64,000 nt of DNA from Pseudomaricurvus alcaniphilus (lineage in GTDB: Bacteria > Pseudomonadota > Gammaproteobacteria > Pseudomonadales > Cellvibrionaceae). A model generated the notes under the pieces. The model saw only the letters and a program-made list of their open reading frames with translations. It made no database searches and was not told where the DNA came from. This document shows, in pieces, positions 45,779 through 55,311 of the stretch. The translations under genes and the position numbers were made by a program. Location: positions 1 through 64,000 of the forward strand of contig NZ_JAAOIX010000008.1 of assembly GCF_011440395.1 (NCBI RefSeq), written 5' to 3'. Position 1 is the first letter of the stretch. Each line of letters opens with the position of its first letter.

Positions 45779-46318
45779 ATGAGATTACCCCTGCTACCCC
45801 TGCTGCTGACCCTTTGCATCGGCTTGCCAGCCAGCGCGGCAATTTACAAAGAGGTAGATCAGGACGGCAAGGTTACCTACAGCGACAAACCCACATCGAA
45901 ACAGGTTGAACGGCTGGACTTGCCCCGCATCAATACCCAGCCCGCGCCGCCGGTTATGCCCCGGCAGTCGGCACCAGTGAAGCCGGCCCAGGGCGCTGCC
46001 CTGCGCTACCAAATCAGCATCGACAGCCCGCTCTCGGGCGCCCATATTCCCCCCGGACAACGGCAACTGGAGGTGGTGGTGCAGCTGCAACCAGAGCTGC
46101 AATCCGGCCATCGGCTGCAGGCCTATATCAATGGCACTGCCATGGGGCCGGCGCTGGCGGAGACACGCCTGCTGCTGCAGGAACTGTATCGCGGCGAGCA
46201 CCAGTTAAGCGTGGCCGTGATCGACCAGGCCGACAACCAGGTAACTACCTCGCCGGCGGTTACCATTTATGTGCACAGGCCCCGGGTGGCCAGACCGAAA
46301 CCCAAAGCGGCTAACTAG
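45779..46318 (+). CDS. DUF4124-domain exported protein
   Basis: A 179-residue protein with a signal peptide (about residues 1-21, LPLLPLLLTLCIGLPASA). The DUF4124 motif IYKEVDQDGKVTYSDKPTSKQVERLDLP follows. A beta-rich C-terminal domain (YQISIDSPLSGAHIPPGQ, LEVVVQLQPELQSGHRLQAYINGT) suggests a small sandwich fold. It acts in the periplasm or at the outer membrane; its role is unknown. A gene of this type between glnA and ntrB is common in related genomes. Confidence 0.85.
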   Translation: MRLPLLPLLLTLCIGLPASAAIYKEVDQDGKVTYSDKPTSKQVERLDLPRINTQPAPPVMPRQSAPVKPAQGAALRYQISIDSPLSGAHIPPGQRQLEVVVQLQPELQSGHRLQAYINGTAMGPALAETRLLLQELYRGEHQLSVAVIDQADNQVTTSPAVTIYVHRPRVARPKPKAAN

Positions 46319-46645
46319 TTCACATCCGGAAACTGACTCCTGTCATTGGAAACTGACCCCTGTCATTTTCCGGATGACGCTGCAGCGCCCTGTATAAAGC
46401 CATAAAACAGGTCGTAAAATCGCGCCAACCCGGCCCTTATGCTCGATAATGGTGCATAATAAAATCCGCTTTCTGCCAGAAATCGTCCAATATGCCCGTC
46501 ATTCACCGAAACAGGGCGAGTGCGCCGTATTGGTTCGCTTCTTGCTGTGCATAGCACAAAGCGGCGACATCGGCCTGTCCGCGGCCCCTGCTGGCACCGG
46601 CACCGGCCCCACTGTTTGAATAAATAACACGCACACTGAGTAGTC
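46319..46645. other. 327-bp region upstream of ntrB
   Basis: Holds the small repeat element at 46323-46376, a single NtrC-like half site (TGGTGCA near 46450) and a palindrome TGTGCATAGCACA at 46547-46559. The ntrB promoter must lie here, but I cannot place it with confidence. Confidence 0.5.
46323..46376. repeat. Two 20-bp tandem units between 10-bp inverted ends
   Basis: Units GGAAACTGACTCCTGTCATT (46328-46347) and GGAAACTGACCCCTGTCATT (46348-46367) differ by one base. The whole is bounded by CATCCGGAAA (46323-46332) and its perfect complement TTTCCGGATG (46367-46376). Confidence 0.88.
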
Positions 46646-47719
46646 ATGGCTATTGACGAGCATTACAAAACCATTTTTGATCACCTGAACGTGTCACTGG
46701 TCACCGTCGACTGCAACCTGCGTATCCTGTACCTGAATCCCTCGGCCGAAATGCTGCTCGCCATCAGCGGTTCGAAAGCCATTAACAAGCCTTTCCTGAG
46801 CCACTTCCGCGACGGTGGAACACCGGCCGAGGTCATCTTCCAGGCGGCCCGGACCAACTCCCAGTTCACCAAGCGCCAGGCCCAATGGGTATTGCACAAC
46901 GGCCAAAAACTGACCGTTGATTACAGCGTTACCCCACTGCCGGAAGGCGATGGCATGATCATCGAGATCATGCCCCTGGACCGACTGTTGCGCATCAGCC
47001 GCGAGGAGACCCTGATCTCCTCCCAGGAGACCACGCGCCACCTGGTGCGCAGCCTCGCCCACGAAATCAAGAATCCGCTGGGCGGTATCAGGGGCGCGGC
47101 GCAGCTGCTGGCTCGGGAACTGGCGTCGCCGCACCACGAGGAATTCACCCAGATCATCATCGAAGAGACCGATCGGCTCTGCAACCTGGTAGACCGCATG
47201 CTCGGACCGCGCCAGCTGCCCAACTTCAAGCCCACCAATATACACGAGGTTCTGGAGCACATCGCCCGGGTGATGGTGGCCGAGTGCGGCTCAAAGATCC
47301 AGATCCAGCGGGACTACGACCCCAGTATTCCCGAATTCACCATGGACGCCGAACTGATTATCCAGGCGCTGCTCAACATTGCTCGCAACGCCATGCAGGC
47401 GCTGTTGGAAGCCGGTGGCGAGCAGGACAGCATGATCACCCTGCGCACCCGGGTGCAGCGCCAGTTCACCATCAATCGGCAGTACCACCACCTGGTCTGT
47501 CGTATCGACATCGAAGACAACGGTCCGGGCATACCGGCGGCTATTGTCAGTGATATTTTCTATCCCATGATCAGCGGCAGAGCCGAAGGCACCGGTCTCG
47601 GGCTGGCCATCTCCCAGCACCTGGTGCAGCAGCACCAGGGCCTGATCGAGTGCGAGAGCCAGCCCGGCCAAACGATTTTCTCCATTTATTTACCACTGGA
47701 ACAAAACCATGCAGTCTAA
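46646..47719 (+). CDS. glnL: Nitrogen-regulation sensor histidine kinase NtrB
   Basis: A 357-residue cytoplasmic kinase: PAS domain (residues 5-120), dimerisation/phosphoacceptor helix with His139 in VRSLAHEIKNPLGG, and an ATPase domain with N box (NIARNAMQALLEAGG), IEDNGPGIPAAI (G1) and GTGLGLAISQHLV (G2). With PII it controls phosphorylation of NtrC according to nitrogen status. It overlaps ntrC by 11 bp. Confidence 0.96.
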   Translation: MAIDEHYKTIFDHLNVSLVTVDCNLRILYLNPSAEMLLAISGSKAINKPFLSHFRDGGTPAEVIFQAARTNSQFTKRQAQWVLHNGQKLTVDYSVTPLPEGDGMIIEIMPLDRLLRISREETLISSQETTRHLVRSLAHEIKNPLGGIRGAAQLLARELASPHHEEFTQIIIEETDRLCNLVDRMLGPRQLPNFKPTNIHEVLEHIARVMVAECGSKIQIQRDYDPSIPEFTMDAELIIQALLNIARNAMQALLEAGGEQDSMITLRTRVQRQFTINRQYHHLVCRIDIEDNGPGIPAAIVSDIFYPMISGRAEGTGLGLAISQHLVQQHQGLIECESQPGQTIFSIYLPLEQNHAV

Positions 47720-49127
47720 CCATGTTTGGATCATTGACGACGACCGCTCGATTCGCTGGGTACTGGAGCGTGCCCTGCAGCAGGAGAGCATTCCCTGCAC
47801 GGCTTTTGAGAGTGGCGACCGCGCCCTGGCCGCGCTGAAGAATGGCCTCCCGGATGCCATCATCACCGATATCCGCATGCCCGGTACGGACGGCCTGTCA
47901 CTGCTGAAGATCCTCGCTGAGGAAGCGATTGGCGTACCAGTGATCATTATGACCGCCCACTCCGACCTGGAGAGTGCAGTGTCGGCCTACCAGGGCGGCG
48001 CCTTCGAGTACCTGCCCAAGCCCTTCGATGTCGACGAGGCGGTGGCGGTCATCAAGCGCGCCCTCGCCCACGCCAACGAACAGCAGCAGGAGAGCGCGCC
48101 GGCCCAGGCCGAGGCGGCTACGGAAATTATCGGTGAAGCCCCGGCCATGCAGGAGGTCTTCCGGGCCATTGGTCGCCTGTCCCAATCCAATATCACGGTG
48201 CTGATCAACGGTGAATCCGGCACCGGCAAGGAGCTGGTCGCCCGGGCCCTGCATCGCCACAGCCCGCGCCGCAATCACACCTTTATCGCCCTCAATATGG
48301 CGGCCATCCCCCGCGACCTGATCGAGTCGGAACTGTTCGGTCACGAAAAGGGCGCCTTTACCGGTGCCGGAGGCCAGCGCCAGGGCCGCTTTGAGCAGGC
48401 CAACGGCGGCACCCTGTTTCTCGATGAAATCGGTGATATGCCGGCGGAAACCCAGACCCGACTGCTGCGGGTACTGGCGGATGGCGAATTCTATCGGGTC
48501 GGCGGCCACACCCCGGTGAAAGTGGATGTACGCATCATTGCCGCCACCCACCAGAATCTGGAAAAGCTGGTGGAGCAAAACCGCTTTCGGGAAGATTTAT
48601 TTCACCGCCTCAATGTGATTCGTATCCATATCCCCAAGCTCGCCAACCGGCGCGAGGATGTGGCCAAGCTGGCCCAGCACTTTTTCCTCAAGGCCGCGCG
48701 CGAACTGGAAGTAGAACCGAAAATCCTGCTGCCGGAGACCGAGAGCTACCTGTGCAACCTGGACTGGCCGGGTAACGTGCGCCAGCTGGAAAACACCTGT
48801 CGCTGGATTACGGTGATGGCCTCCGGCCGCGAGGTGCACCTGGAGGACCTGCCGCCGGAACTGATCGTCAGCAAGAGTGAGGATGCCCCGGCCGGGGATT
48901 GGGAAAAAGCCCTGCGCCACTGGGCCGACCAGGCTCTGGCCCGAGGCCAGAATGACATTCTCTCCGATGCCGTGCCGACCTTTGAGAAGGCCTTGATTGA
49001 AACCGCCCTCAAACACACCGCCGGGCGCAAACGCGACGCCGCCAATCTGCTCGGCTGGGGCCGCAACACCCTGACCCGCAAGCTCAAGGAGCTGGGCATG
49101 GTGGACGCCGGCGGCGACGGCGACTAA
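47709..49127 (+). CDS. glnG: Nitrogen-regulation sigma-54 activator NtrC
   Basis: A 472-residue response regulator: receiver domain with phosphorylation site Asp54 (IITDIRMPG), AAA+ domain with Walker A GESGTGKE and the sigma-54 contact loop GAFTGA at residues 215-220, and a C-terminal Fis-type HTH ([30 protein letters not shown]). It activates sigma-54 promoters such as that of glnA. Translation is coupled to ntrB. Confidence 0.97.
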   Translation: MQSNHVWIIDDDRSIRWVLERALQQESIPCTAFESGDRALAALKNGLPDAIITDIRMPGTDGLSLLKILAEEAIGVPVIIMTAHSDLESAVSAYQGGAFEYLPKPFDVDEAVAVIKRALAHANEQQQESAPAQAEAATEIIGEAPAMQEVFRAIGRLSQSNITVLINGESGTGKELVARALHRHSPRRNHTFIALNMAAIPRDLIESELFGHEKGAFTGAGGQRQGRFEQANGGTLFLDEIGDMPAETQTRLLRVLADGEFYRVGGHTPVKVDVRIIAATHQNLEKLVEQNRFREDLFHRLNVIRIHIPKLANRREDVAKLAQHFFLKAARELEVEPKILLPETESYLCNLDWPGNVRQLENTCRWITVMASGREVHLEDLPPELIVSKSEDAPAGDWEKALRHWADQALARGQNDILSDAVPTFEKALIETALKHTAGRKRDAANLLGWGRNTLTRKLKELGMVDAGGDGD

Positions 49128-49157
49128 CCACCGCGACTGAGCCTGGCGGGGCCAGAC

Positions 49158-50165
49158 TCAATCGTACAGAAAGCAGGCCACCCGGCTGCCGTCAGTCTGG
49201 TCCAGCAGCGGTGGCCGCTGCTGGCGACAGTGCGGCATAACCTGGCTGCAGCGGCCAGCAAAGCGACAACCCGGCCCCAGCGCCAGTGGCGAGGGCACTT
49301 CACCGGGCAACAGGCGATGGCCGCGCTGGCGCTCCAGCTCTGGATCCGGGATCGGAATGGCCTCGATCAAGGCCCGGGTATAGGGGTGCCTCGGGGACGT
49401 AAAAACCTGCTCCGCCGGCCCCTGCTCCACAATCGACCCCATATACATCACCACCATGGTAGCGGAGATATGCCGCACCATGGACAGGTCGTGGGCGATA
49501 AACAGCAGGGTCAAACCCATACTGGCCTGCAAGTCGCCCAGCAGGTTGATGATCTGCGCCTGCACCGACACATCCAGGGCCGACACCGGTTCATCGCAGA
49601 CCACAAAGTCCGGCGCCGTAATCAGGGCCCGGGCAATGCCAATGCGCTGGCGCTGGCCACCGGAAAACTCGTGCGGGTAACGGGACAGGTGGGACGGATG
49701 CAGGTTGACCTTGAGCAGCCACTCCACCACTTTATCGCGGCGCTCGCGGGCGGCCCCCAGCTGCAACAGGCGCAGCGGTTCGGTGAGGATTTCCTCCACG
49801 GTCATGCGCGGGTTGAGGGAGCCGTAGGGGTCCTGGAAGATCATCTGCATATGGCGACCGTAACGGCGAAAATCCGCCCCCCGATAGCGGTTCGGCAACC
49901 GCTCCCCATGCAAGTAAACAGCTCCGGCTGTTTTGCTGTGCAGCCCCATAAGCAATTTACCCAGGGTGGTTTTACCGGAGCCACTCTCCCCCACCAGGCC
50001 GACGACGCTATGGGCCGGAATATCGAAACTGACGTCGTCTACCGCCAGCATACGCTGCTGCTTGCCGACCCGGAACGCCTTGCTCAGGTGCTCGATACGC
50101 AGCAGCGGCGCCGCTTCCGGTGCCGACTTTGCGCTATCTGGGGCATTAACAGACTTATCGCTCAT
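49158..50165 (-). CDS. Oligopeptide/dipeptide ABC transporter ATP-binding protein (OppF/DppF type)
   Basis: A 335-residue ATPase: Walker A GESGSGKTT (about residue 55), Q-loop near IFQDPYGSLNPRMTVEEIL, signature FSGGQRQR, Walker B VVCDEPVSALDVS, then the Opp-specific C-terminal region with a Cys-containing PGCRFAGRCSQVMPHC motif (a possible FeS site as in DppD/OppD). It overlaps the OppD-type gene by 4 bp. It hydrolyses ATP for peptide uptake. Confidence 0.94.
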   Translation of the reverse strand: MSDKSVNAPDSAKSAPEAAPLLRIEHLSKAFRVGKQQRMLAVDDVSFDIPAHSVVGLVGESGSGKTTLGKLLMGLHSKTAGAVYLHGERLPNRYRGADFRRYGRHMQMIFQDPYGSLNPRMTVEEILTEPLRLLQLGAARERRDKVVEWLLKVNLHPSHLSRYPHEFSGGQRQRIGIARALITAPDFVVCDEPVSALDVSVQAQIINLLGDLQASMGLTLLFIAHDLSMVRHISATMVVMYMGSIVEQGPAEQVFTSPRHPYTRALIEAIPIPDPELERQRGHRLLPGEVPSPLALGPGCRFAGRCSQVMPHCRQQRPPLLDQTDGSRVACFLYD

Positions 50166-51190
50166 GGCTGTACTTCGCTCCGATAGACCGGGGCCGGCTG
50201 CCCTGCGGCCTGCGGGTGCTGCAGCCAGCAGCGGGCGCTGTGCCCGGCATCGAGGGCCAGTAATTGCGGCCCCGTGCGCTGGCAGATACTCATAGCGTAG
50301 GGGCAGCGTTCACAGAAGCCACAGCCTGGCGGCGGTGCGAACAGGTCCGGTGGACTGCCGGCAATGGCGGCGAGCCGCTCGCCGCTGCCGGCCACCGCCG
50401 GCATGGCCTGTTTCAAGCCGAGCGTGTAGGGGTGGGCGCTGCGGGCGAAAATATCCTCCACCGAGCCATACTCGACGATCTGGCCGGCGTACATCACCGC
50501 CACCTGGTCGGCCATGCGCGCCACCACCCCCAGGTCGTGGGTGATCAACACGATCGCCATGCCCATTTCACGTTGCAACTCCTGCATCAAATCCAGCACC
50601 TGGTTTTGAATGGTCACATCCAACGCGGTGGTGGGCTCATCGGCAATCAGCACCGCCGGTTTGCAGGCCAGACTCATGGCGATCATGGCTCGCTGCAGCA
50701 TACCGCCGGAGAATTCGAACGGATACTGGTTGGCCCGCTCCGCCGCCGCTGGCACCCCCACCCGGTCGAGCAGGGCCACCGCCCGACGCCAGGCCTCGCG
50801 CCGCGGCATGCCGACGTGGACGCGCAGGGTTTCGGCGATCTGGTCGCCTATTTTCATGGTCGGGTTGAGCGCACTCATGGGGTCCTGGAAGATCATGGCG
50901 ATTTCCGCGCCGCGCAGGCGGTTCAACTGCTGCTCGGGCAAGCCCAGCAACTGGCGTCCCTGCAACTGCGCCGAGCCCGCCACCACACGGCCCGGCGGGG
51001 TTGGAATCAGGCCCAGCAAACTCATCATCGCCACCGACTTGCCGCAGCCGGATTCACCGACGATGGCCAGGGTTTGCCCGGCCTGCACCGCCATTGACAC
51101 CCCGCGCACCGCCTGCACCCGGCCACCGCGCACGGCGAATTCTACTTGCAGGTTTTCCACATTCAGCGCCGGGGCCTGTGCTGTTGTCAT
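50162..51190 (-). CDS. Oligopeptide/dipeptide ABC transporter ATP-binding protein (OppD/DppD type)
   Basis: A 342-residue ATPase with Walker A GESGCGKSVAMM, signature FSGGMLQRAMIAM, Walker B VLIADEPTTALDVT, and the C-terminal oligopeptide-transport region PPGCGFCERCPYAMSICQ. ATG 51190 is chosen because the frame upstream overlaps the permease gene; its start is 1 base past the permease stop. It pairs with the OppF-type ATPase. Confidence 0.93.
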   Translation of the reverse strand: MTTAQAPALNVENLQVEFAVRGGRVQAVRGVSMAVQAGQTLAIVGESGCGKSVAMMSLLGLIPTPPGRVVAGSAQLQGRQLLGLPEQQLNRLRGAEIAMIFQDPMSALNPTMKIGDQIAETLRVHVGMPRREAWRRAVALLDRVGVPAAAERANQYPFEFSGGMLQRAMIAMSLACKPAVLIADEPTTALDVTIQNQVLDLMQELQREMGMAIVLITHDLGVVARMADQVAVMYAGQIVEYGSVEDIFARSAHPYTLGLKQAMPAVAGSGERLAAIAGSPPDLFAPPPGCGFCERCPYAMSICQRTGPQLLALDAGHSARCWLQHPQAAGQPAPVYRSEVQP

Positions 51191-51191
51191 A

Positions 51192-52622
51192 TCAATCTCG
51201 CAATTTCGCATCGAGGGCATCGCGCAAACCATCCCCGAGCATATTAAACGCCAGCACGGTGACGCTGATAAACGCCGCCGGCAACAGCAATTCGTGCGGA
51301 TGACTGAGAAACGAGGCCACGCCGTCGTTGCACATGGCGCCCCAACTGGGGGTCGGCGGCGCCACGCCCATGCCGATAAACGACAGGAACGCCTCGGTGA
51401 AAATGGCCGAGGGTATGGCAAAGGTCAGGGACACCAGCACCACCCCCATGACATTGGGCAACATGTGCCGCCAGATCAGGTAGTTGGGCCCCGCCCCCAG
51501 CAGTTGCGCAGCGGCGATAAACGGCTGTTCCCGCAGCTGCAACACCTGCCCGCGCACCAGCTTGGCCGCCGACGGCCAGCCCAGCGCCACCAGTGCTACC
51601 AGCAGCGGCACCACCCCGCTCTGGCCCGGCCCGATCCCCATGGCCACCCGAATCAGGATCATAAACAGCAAAAATGGCAGGGCAATCACAAAATCTGCAA
51701 AGCGCATCAACAGTTCGTCGATACGGCCGCCCAGGTAACCGGAAAGACCGCCGTAGAGAATGGCAAAAACGGCGCAGATCAGCGGCGCCGCCAAGCCAAT
51801 AAACAACGAGGTCTGCCCCCCTACCACCAGTCGCGCCAGCAGGTCGCGGCCGAGATAGTCAGTGCCCAGCAGGTGGCGCGGCAAGTCCACCTCGGTGCCC
51901 GCCACCTCCGGATCGCCGCTGTCCACCAGGCCGCGCAGGCCGGCGTCCAGCACACTGATGGCGTGCCGCGGTGTAGCCGCCAGGGTGCTGTAGGCGGACT
52001 CAGCGCCAGTGGCGGACACGGCCACCACGGAGTAGTAATAGGTGCGGGTTTTCAGCTTCAGCCGATCCTCGAACCAGACCTGGCCCCGGCGCTCGGTCTC
52101 CCCCAGCGGCAAGCCCAGATCCGTGGCCGCCGAGGGTTCGAGGATATGGCGGTAGACACGATAGGACACGGCCCCCGGCAGGGCTGACCAGGCCAGCCGC
52201 ACAAACTCGGTGTGGGGCGCCTCCTGCAAGCGCAGGTCATCCACCCGGCTGCGGGCAAACACCTCTGCCGCCGGCGCTGCCTCGCGATACTGCGCCGCCA
52301 CCCCGCCCCAGGGGGCCGTGTCCACCACCAGCGAACGCCGAGCGAGACCCGGGCTCTGGGATATCTGGGTGAGGTCCTGGCTGCTGGTGTCGAAATCGAT
52401 AAACAGCGGCGTGACAAAGCAAAAGACCAGCAGCGTGAGGATGGTGAGCAGCGACAGCATACTGCGCGTGTTGCCGCGCAGCTGGCGCCAGGCGCCCTGC
52501 CAATAGGAGAGTGAGGGCCGCACCACCGTCTCCACCGCAGCGCTGCGCGGCAGCGGCGCCAGGTCGTCGGCACTGAGCTGCAGGTCGAGGCTTTGCCGGC
52601 CAGCCATCTCGCTCATAGTCAC
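51192..52622 (-). CDS. OppC/DppC-type permease with a fibronectin-III-like domain in its periplasmic loop
   Basis: A 476-residue permease, about 170 longer than usual. The N-terminal cytoplasmic part (1-50) and first helix (about 54-75) are normal, and the BPD_transp_1 domain resumes at LLGTDYLGRDLLARLVVGGQTSLFIG (from about 251). Between them lies a periplasmic segment (76-245), and residues 137-217 look like an FnIII fold: EFVRLAWSALPGAVSYRVYRHI, TYYYSVVAVSATGAESAYSTLA. OppC proteins usually have a short loop here. The insertion could bind the peptide-binding protein or a cell-wall ligand. Confidence 0.9.
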   Translation of the reverse strand: MTMSEMAGRQSLDLQLSADDLAPLPRSAAVETVVRPSLSYWQGAWRQLRGNTRSMLSLLTILTLLVFCFVTPLFIDFDTSSQDLTQISQSPGLARRSLVVDTAPWGGVAAQYREAAPAAEVFARSRVDDLRLQEAPHTEFVRLAWSALPGAVSYRVYRHILEPSAATDLGLPLGETERRGQVWFEDRLKLKTRTYYYSVVAVSATGAESAYSTLAATPRHAISVLDAGLRGLVDSGDPEVAGTEVDLPRHLLGTDYLGRDLLARLVVGGQTSLFIGLAAPLICAVFAILYGGLSGYLGGRIDELLMRFADFVIALPFLLFMILIRVAMGIGPGQSGVVPLLVALVALGWPSAAKLVRGQVLQLREQPFIAAAQLLGAGPNYLIWRHMLPNVMGVVLVSLTFAIPSAIFTEAFLSFIGMGVAPPTPSWGAMCNDGVASFLSHPHELLLPAAFISVTVLAFNMLGDGLRDALDAKLRD

Positions 52623-53566
52623 TCCCCGCCCGCGCCGACCAGGCGGATGCGCGGGTCAATAACCCCGTAGAGAATGTCCACCGCCAGCACCATAAACACC
52701 AGAAACGCACCGTAGAACACCGTGGTGCCCATAATGACCGTGTAGTCCAGCTGCTGCACAGCCTGGACAAAATAGCGCCCCAGCCCCGGAATCGCGAACA
52801 CCAGCTCCACCACAAAGCCACCGGTGGTGATGGCGGCAATGGCCGGGCCCAACACCGTCACCACCGGCAGGATGGCATTGCGCAACTGGTGGCGGAAAAA
52901 AATACGTCGCCCGGGCAGGCCCTTGGCCCGGGCGGTGCGCAGGTAATCCGCTGCCGCCACCTCCAGCATGGAGGAGCGCATCAGGCGGGTCAGGTAGGCC
53001 ATGGTGCCGAGGCCCAGCACCAGCGCCGGCATCCACATATGCGCCAGGCTGCCCCAGCCCGCCACCGGCAGCAGGGAGAAGCCGAGCCAGCTGTTGAGCT
53101 TGAGAATCGCCAGCTGCCCGAGCAGGGCGAACACGAAACTCGGCACCGAAATGGAGATCACCACCAACAGCATGATCAGGCTATCGGGCCATTTATCGCG
53201 ATAGATGGCGGTCAGCGCACCCCAGAGAATGCCGCCGGCGGTGGCAATCACCAGCGCCAGCACCCCGAGCAGGGCCGACACGGGGAAGTGCTCGCGAATG
53301 ATGTCATTGACCCGGCGGTTTTTCTGGGTGAAGGAGATACCGAAATCGCCCTGCAGCAAGTTGCCCATAAACACCAGGTATTGTTTGGGCAGCGGTTGGT
53401 CGAGGCCGTAGCGGCTGGCGAGGTTCTGGCGGATTTCCTCGCTCACCGCCTTGGGATTGGCGAGCGGGTCGCCGGGCACCGCGTGCATGGCCAGGAAGGT
53501 CGCGCTGGCAATAAACCAGATGGTGATAACACCGGACAGCAGGCGCTTGAGGATAAACACTAGCAC
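52619..53566 (-). CDS. OppB/DppB-type permease
   Basis: A 315-residue permease with six helices: FILKRLLSGVITIWFIASATF, the AVPGDPLANPKAVSEE loop, RYGLDQPLPKQYLVFMGNLLQGDFGISF, and the EAA-type loop YLRTARAKGLPGRRIFFRHQLRNAILPVVTVLG. GTG 53566 is chosen because GGAG is 8 bases upstream and the length then fits the family; the frame is open to 53641, which would overlap the binding-protein gene. It overlaps the OppC gene by 4 bp. Confidence 0.92.
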   Translation of the reverse strand: MLVFILKRLLSGVITIWFIASATFLAMHAVPGDPLANPKAVSEEIRQNLASRYGLDQPLPKQYLVFMGNLLQGDFGISFTQKNRRVNDIIREHFPVSALLGVLALVIATAGGILWGALTAIYRDKWPDSLIMLLVVISISVPSFVFALLGQLAILKLNSWLGFSLLPVAGWGSLAHMWMPALVLGLGTMAYLTRLMRSSMLEVAAADYLRTARAKGLPGRRIFFRHQLRNAILPVVTVLGPAIAAITTGGFVVELVFAIPGLGRYFVQAVQQLDYTVIMGTTVFYGAFLVFMVLAVDILYGVIDPRIRLVGAGGE

Positions 53567-53579
53567 AACGGAATCTCCA

Positions 53580-55253
53580 TCAGGGCTGGCCATCGAGGGG
53601 GGCGACGATGCGCGCGTAATTGAAATTCGGATCGCCGCCAATGGCGCGCCGGACCACCCCCTGCAAGCGCGGGTGCTGCACGTAGGTGCGGCCGCGCTCG
53701 TACAGCGGCACCACGATCACATCCTCAAATAACAGGTCTTGCATGGCGGCGAACGCCTGCATGCGCAGCTCCGGTTGCAGAGACGCCTGGGCGACCCGCA
53801 CCCAGTGATCGTAGTCGGCGCTGTTGTAACGGCCGCGGTTGTTCATATTTTCACTGTAGAACAGATCGCCATAGGTGAGCAGATCGTTGTAATCGGGACC
53901 CCAGCCGGCGATCACCAGGTCGAAATCGCCGGCGCTCATTTTTGCCAGCCGCTGCTTGAAAATCTGCATATCGACCCGTACTTCCAGCCCCAGGCTCTGC
54001 TGCAACAGGGTCTGCAGGAACTGGGTCACCTTTTGCCCGCCGGGGCTGTCGTCGGCTAGCAGATTGATGGCCGGCAATTGCGCGAGGCCCAGCTCCTGCC
54101 GTGCCAGCTCCATATAATGGCGACCGCGGGCGGCATCGAGAACGGGTCTTGACGGCGGATATTCGCGAGTAAACAGGTCCCGGTGGCCCTGCATCCAGCG
54201 CGGGAAAATGGTGTAGGCGGGATGGGTGCCCGGGCTGCCGATGACCTTGTAGACCAGGTCATCGGTGTTCAGTACCGATTGAATGGCCTTGCGCAGGTGG
54301 CGATTGGCGGTCACCCGGCCAGGCACATGGTTGAACTCGAGGTAGAAGATGGCGCCGTCGAGAAACGATTTGATCTGCATACGCGACTGCAGCGCCCCCT
54401 CCAGGCTGTCGCTGCCGAGCCCGTCCACCATGGCGATCTTTTGGTCCCGGTAGAGGTTCATGTGGGCGTTGGGGTCTTCGGTGATATAGGGCACATCAAT
54501 GTGCTCGAGCCAGATCGACGCCCGATCCCAGTAGTGCGGGTTTTTCTGCATTTTCAGGGAGGCACCGTGAATCCACTCGGTGAGCATAAAGGGGCCGTTG
54601 AACAGCAGGTTCGCCGCTTCGGCCCCGTACTTGCCCTGCTGCGCCTGGTAGAAATCCGACCGCAACGGGTAGTAGGTCCTGAACGCGGTGAGATCGAGAA
54701 AATAGGGGCAGGGCTGGTGCAGCTGGACTTCCAGGGTGTGGGCATCGATGGCTTTCACCCCCAGCTCCGTCACTGGCATTTGACCCCGGTTGATGGCCTG
54801 GGCATTGCGAATAGGAAACAGGATAAAGGCGTACTCAGAGCCGCTTCCGGGGGCCACCGCCTGCTGCCAGGCAAACACAAAATCGGCGGCGGTGACCGGT
54901 CGCCCGTCACTCCAGCGGGCCTGTGGCCGCAGCCAGAAGGTGGCGCCGTCATCGCGCAGTTGCCAGCGCTCCGCCACTCCGCCCACCAGCTGACGCTGCT
55001 GGTTGTAGGTCATCAAGCCCTGCAGCACGTGGTCGAGCACCAGGCCACTGACCGCGTCAGTGCTGGTAATGCTGTTGAGATCCGGCGGCTCCTGGCTCAT
55101 GGCCAGGTTGATGCGCCGGGCCTCGAAATCCAGCGCCTCGGCGCCAGCCTGCGGCGCTATTAACCCGAGACCCGGTAGCGTGAGACCCAGCAGCGCGAGC
55201 CCCAGCCAGGCCCGGAATCCCAACCGGCAGTAGATAGAAGCAGTTTTGATCAT
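53580..55253 (-). CDS. Oligopeptide ABC transporter substrate-binding protein (OppA type)
   Basis: A 557-residue exported protein; signal peptide about residues 1-38 (LGLALLGLTLPGLGLIAPQAGA). Family 5 binding-protein features: RINLAMSQEPPDLNSITSTDAVSGLVLDHVLQGLMTY, RWQLRDDGATFWLRPQARWSDGRPVTAADFVFAWQQ, and FDLVIAGWGPDYNDLLTYGDLFYSENMNN. First gene of the five-gene importer operon; peptides are the likely substrate. A basic extended n-region precedes the signal core. Confidence 0.95.
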   Translation of the reverse strand: MIKTASIYCRLGFRAWLGLALLGLTLPGLGLIAPQAGAEALDFEARRINLAMSQEPPDLNSITSTDAVSGLVLDHVLQGLMTYNQQRQLVGGVAERWQLRDDGATFWLRPQARWSDGRPVTAADFVFAWQQAVAPGSGSEYAFILFPIRNAQAINRGQMPVTELGVKAIDAHTLEVQLHQPCPYFLDLTAFRTYYPLRSDFYQAQQGKYGAEAANLLFNGPFMLTEWIHGASLKMQKNPHYWDRASIWLEHIDVPYITEDPNAHMNLYRDQKIAMVDGLGSDSLEGALQSRMQIKSFLDGAIFYLEFNHVPGRVTANRHLRKAIQSVLNTDDLVYKVIGSPGTHPAYTIFPRWMQGHRDLFTREYPPSRPVLDAARGRHYMELARQELGLAQLPAINLLADDSPGGQKVTQFLQTLLQQSLGLEVRVDMQIFKQRLAKMSAGDFDLVIAGWGPDYNDLLTYGDLFYSENMNNRGRYNSADYDHWVRVAQASLQPELRMQAFAAMQDLLFEDVIVVPLYERGRTYVQHPRLQGVVRRAIGGDPNFNYARIVAPLDGQP

Positions 55254-55311
55254 GGCGCAACATACTACCTGTAACCGCGCACAGCGAGAATTTGTTTTTA
55301 CGCCGGCTTAG

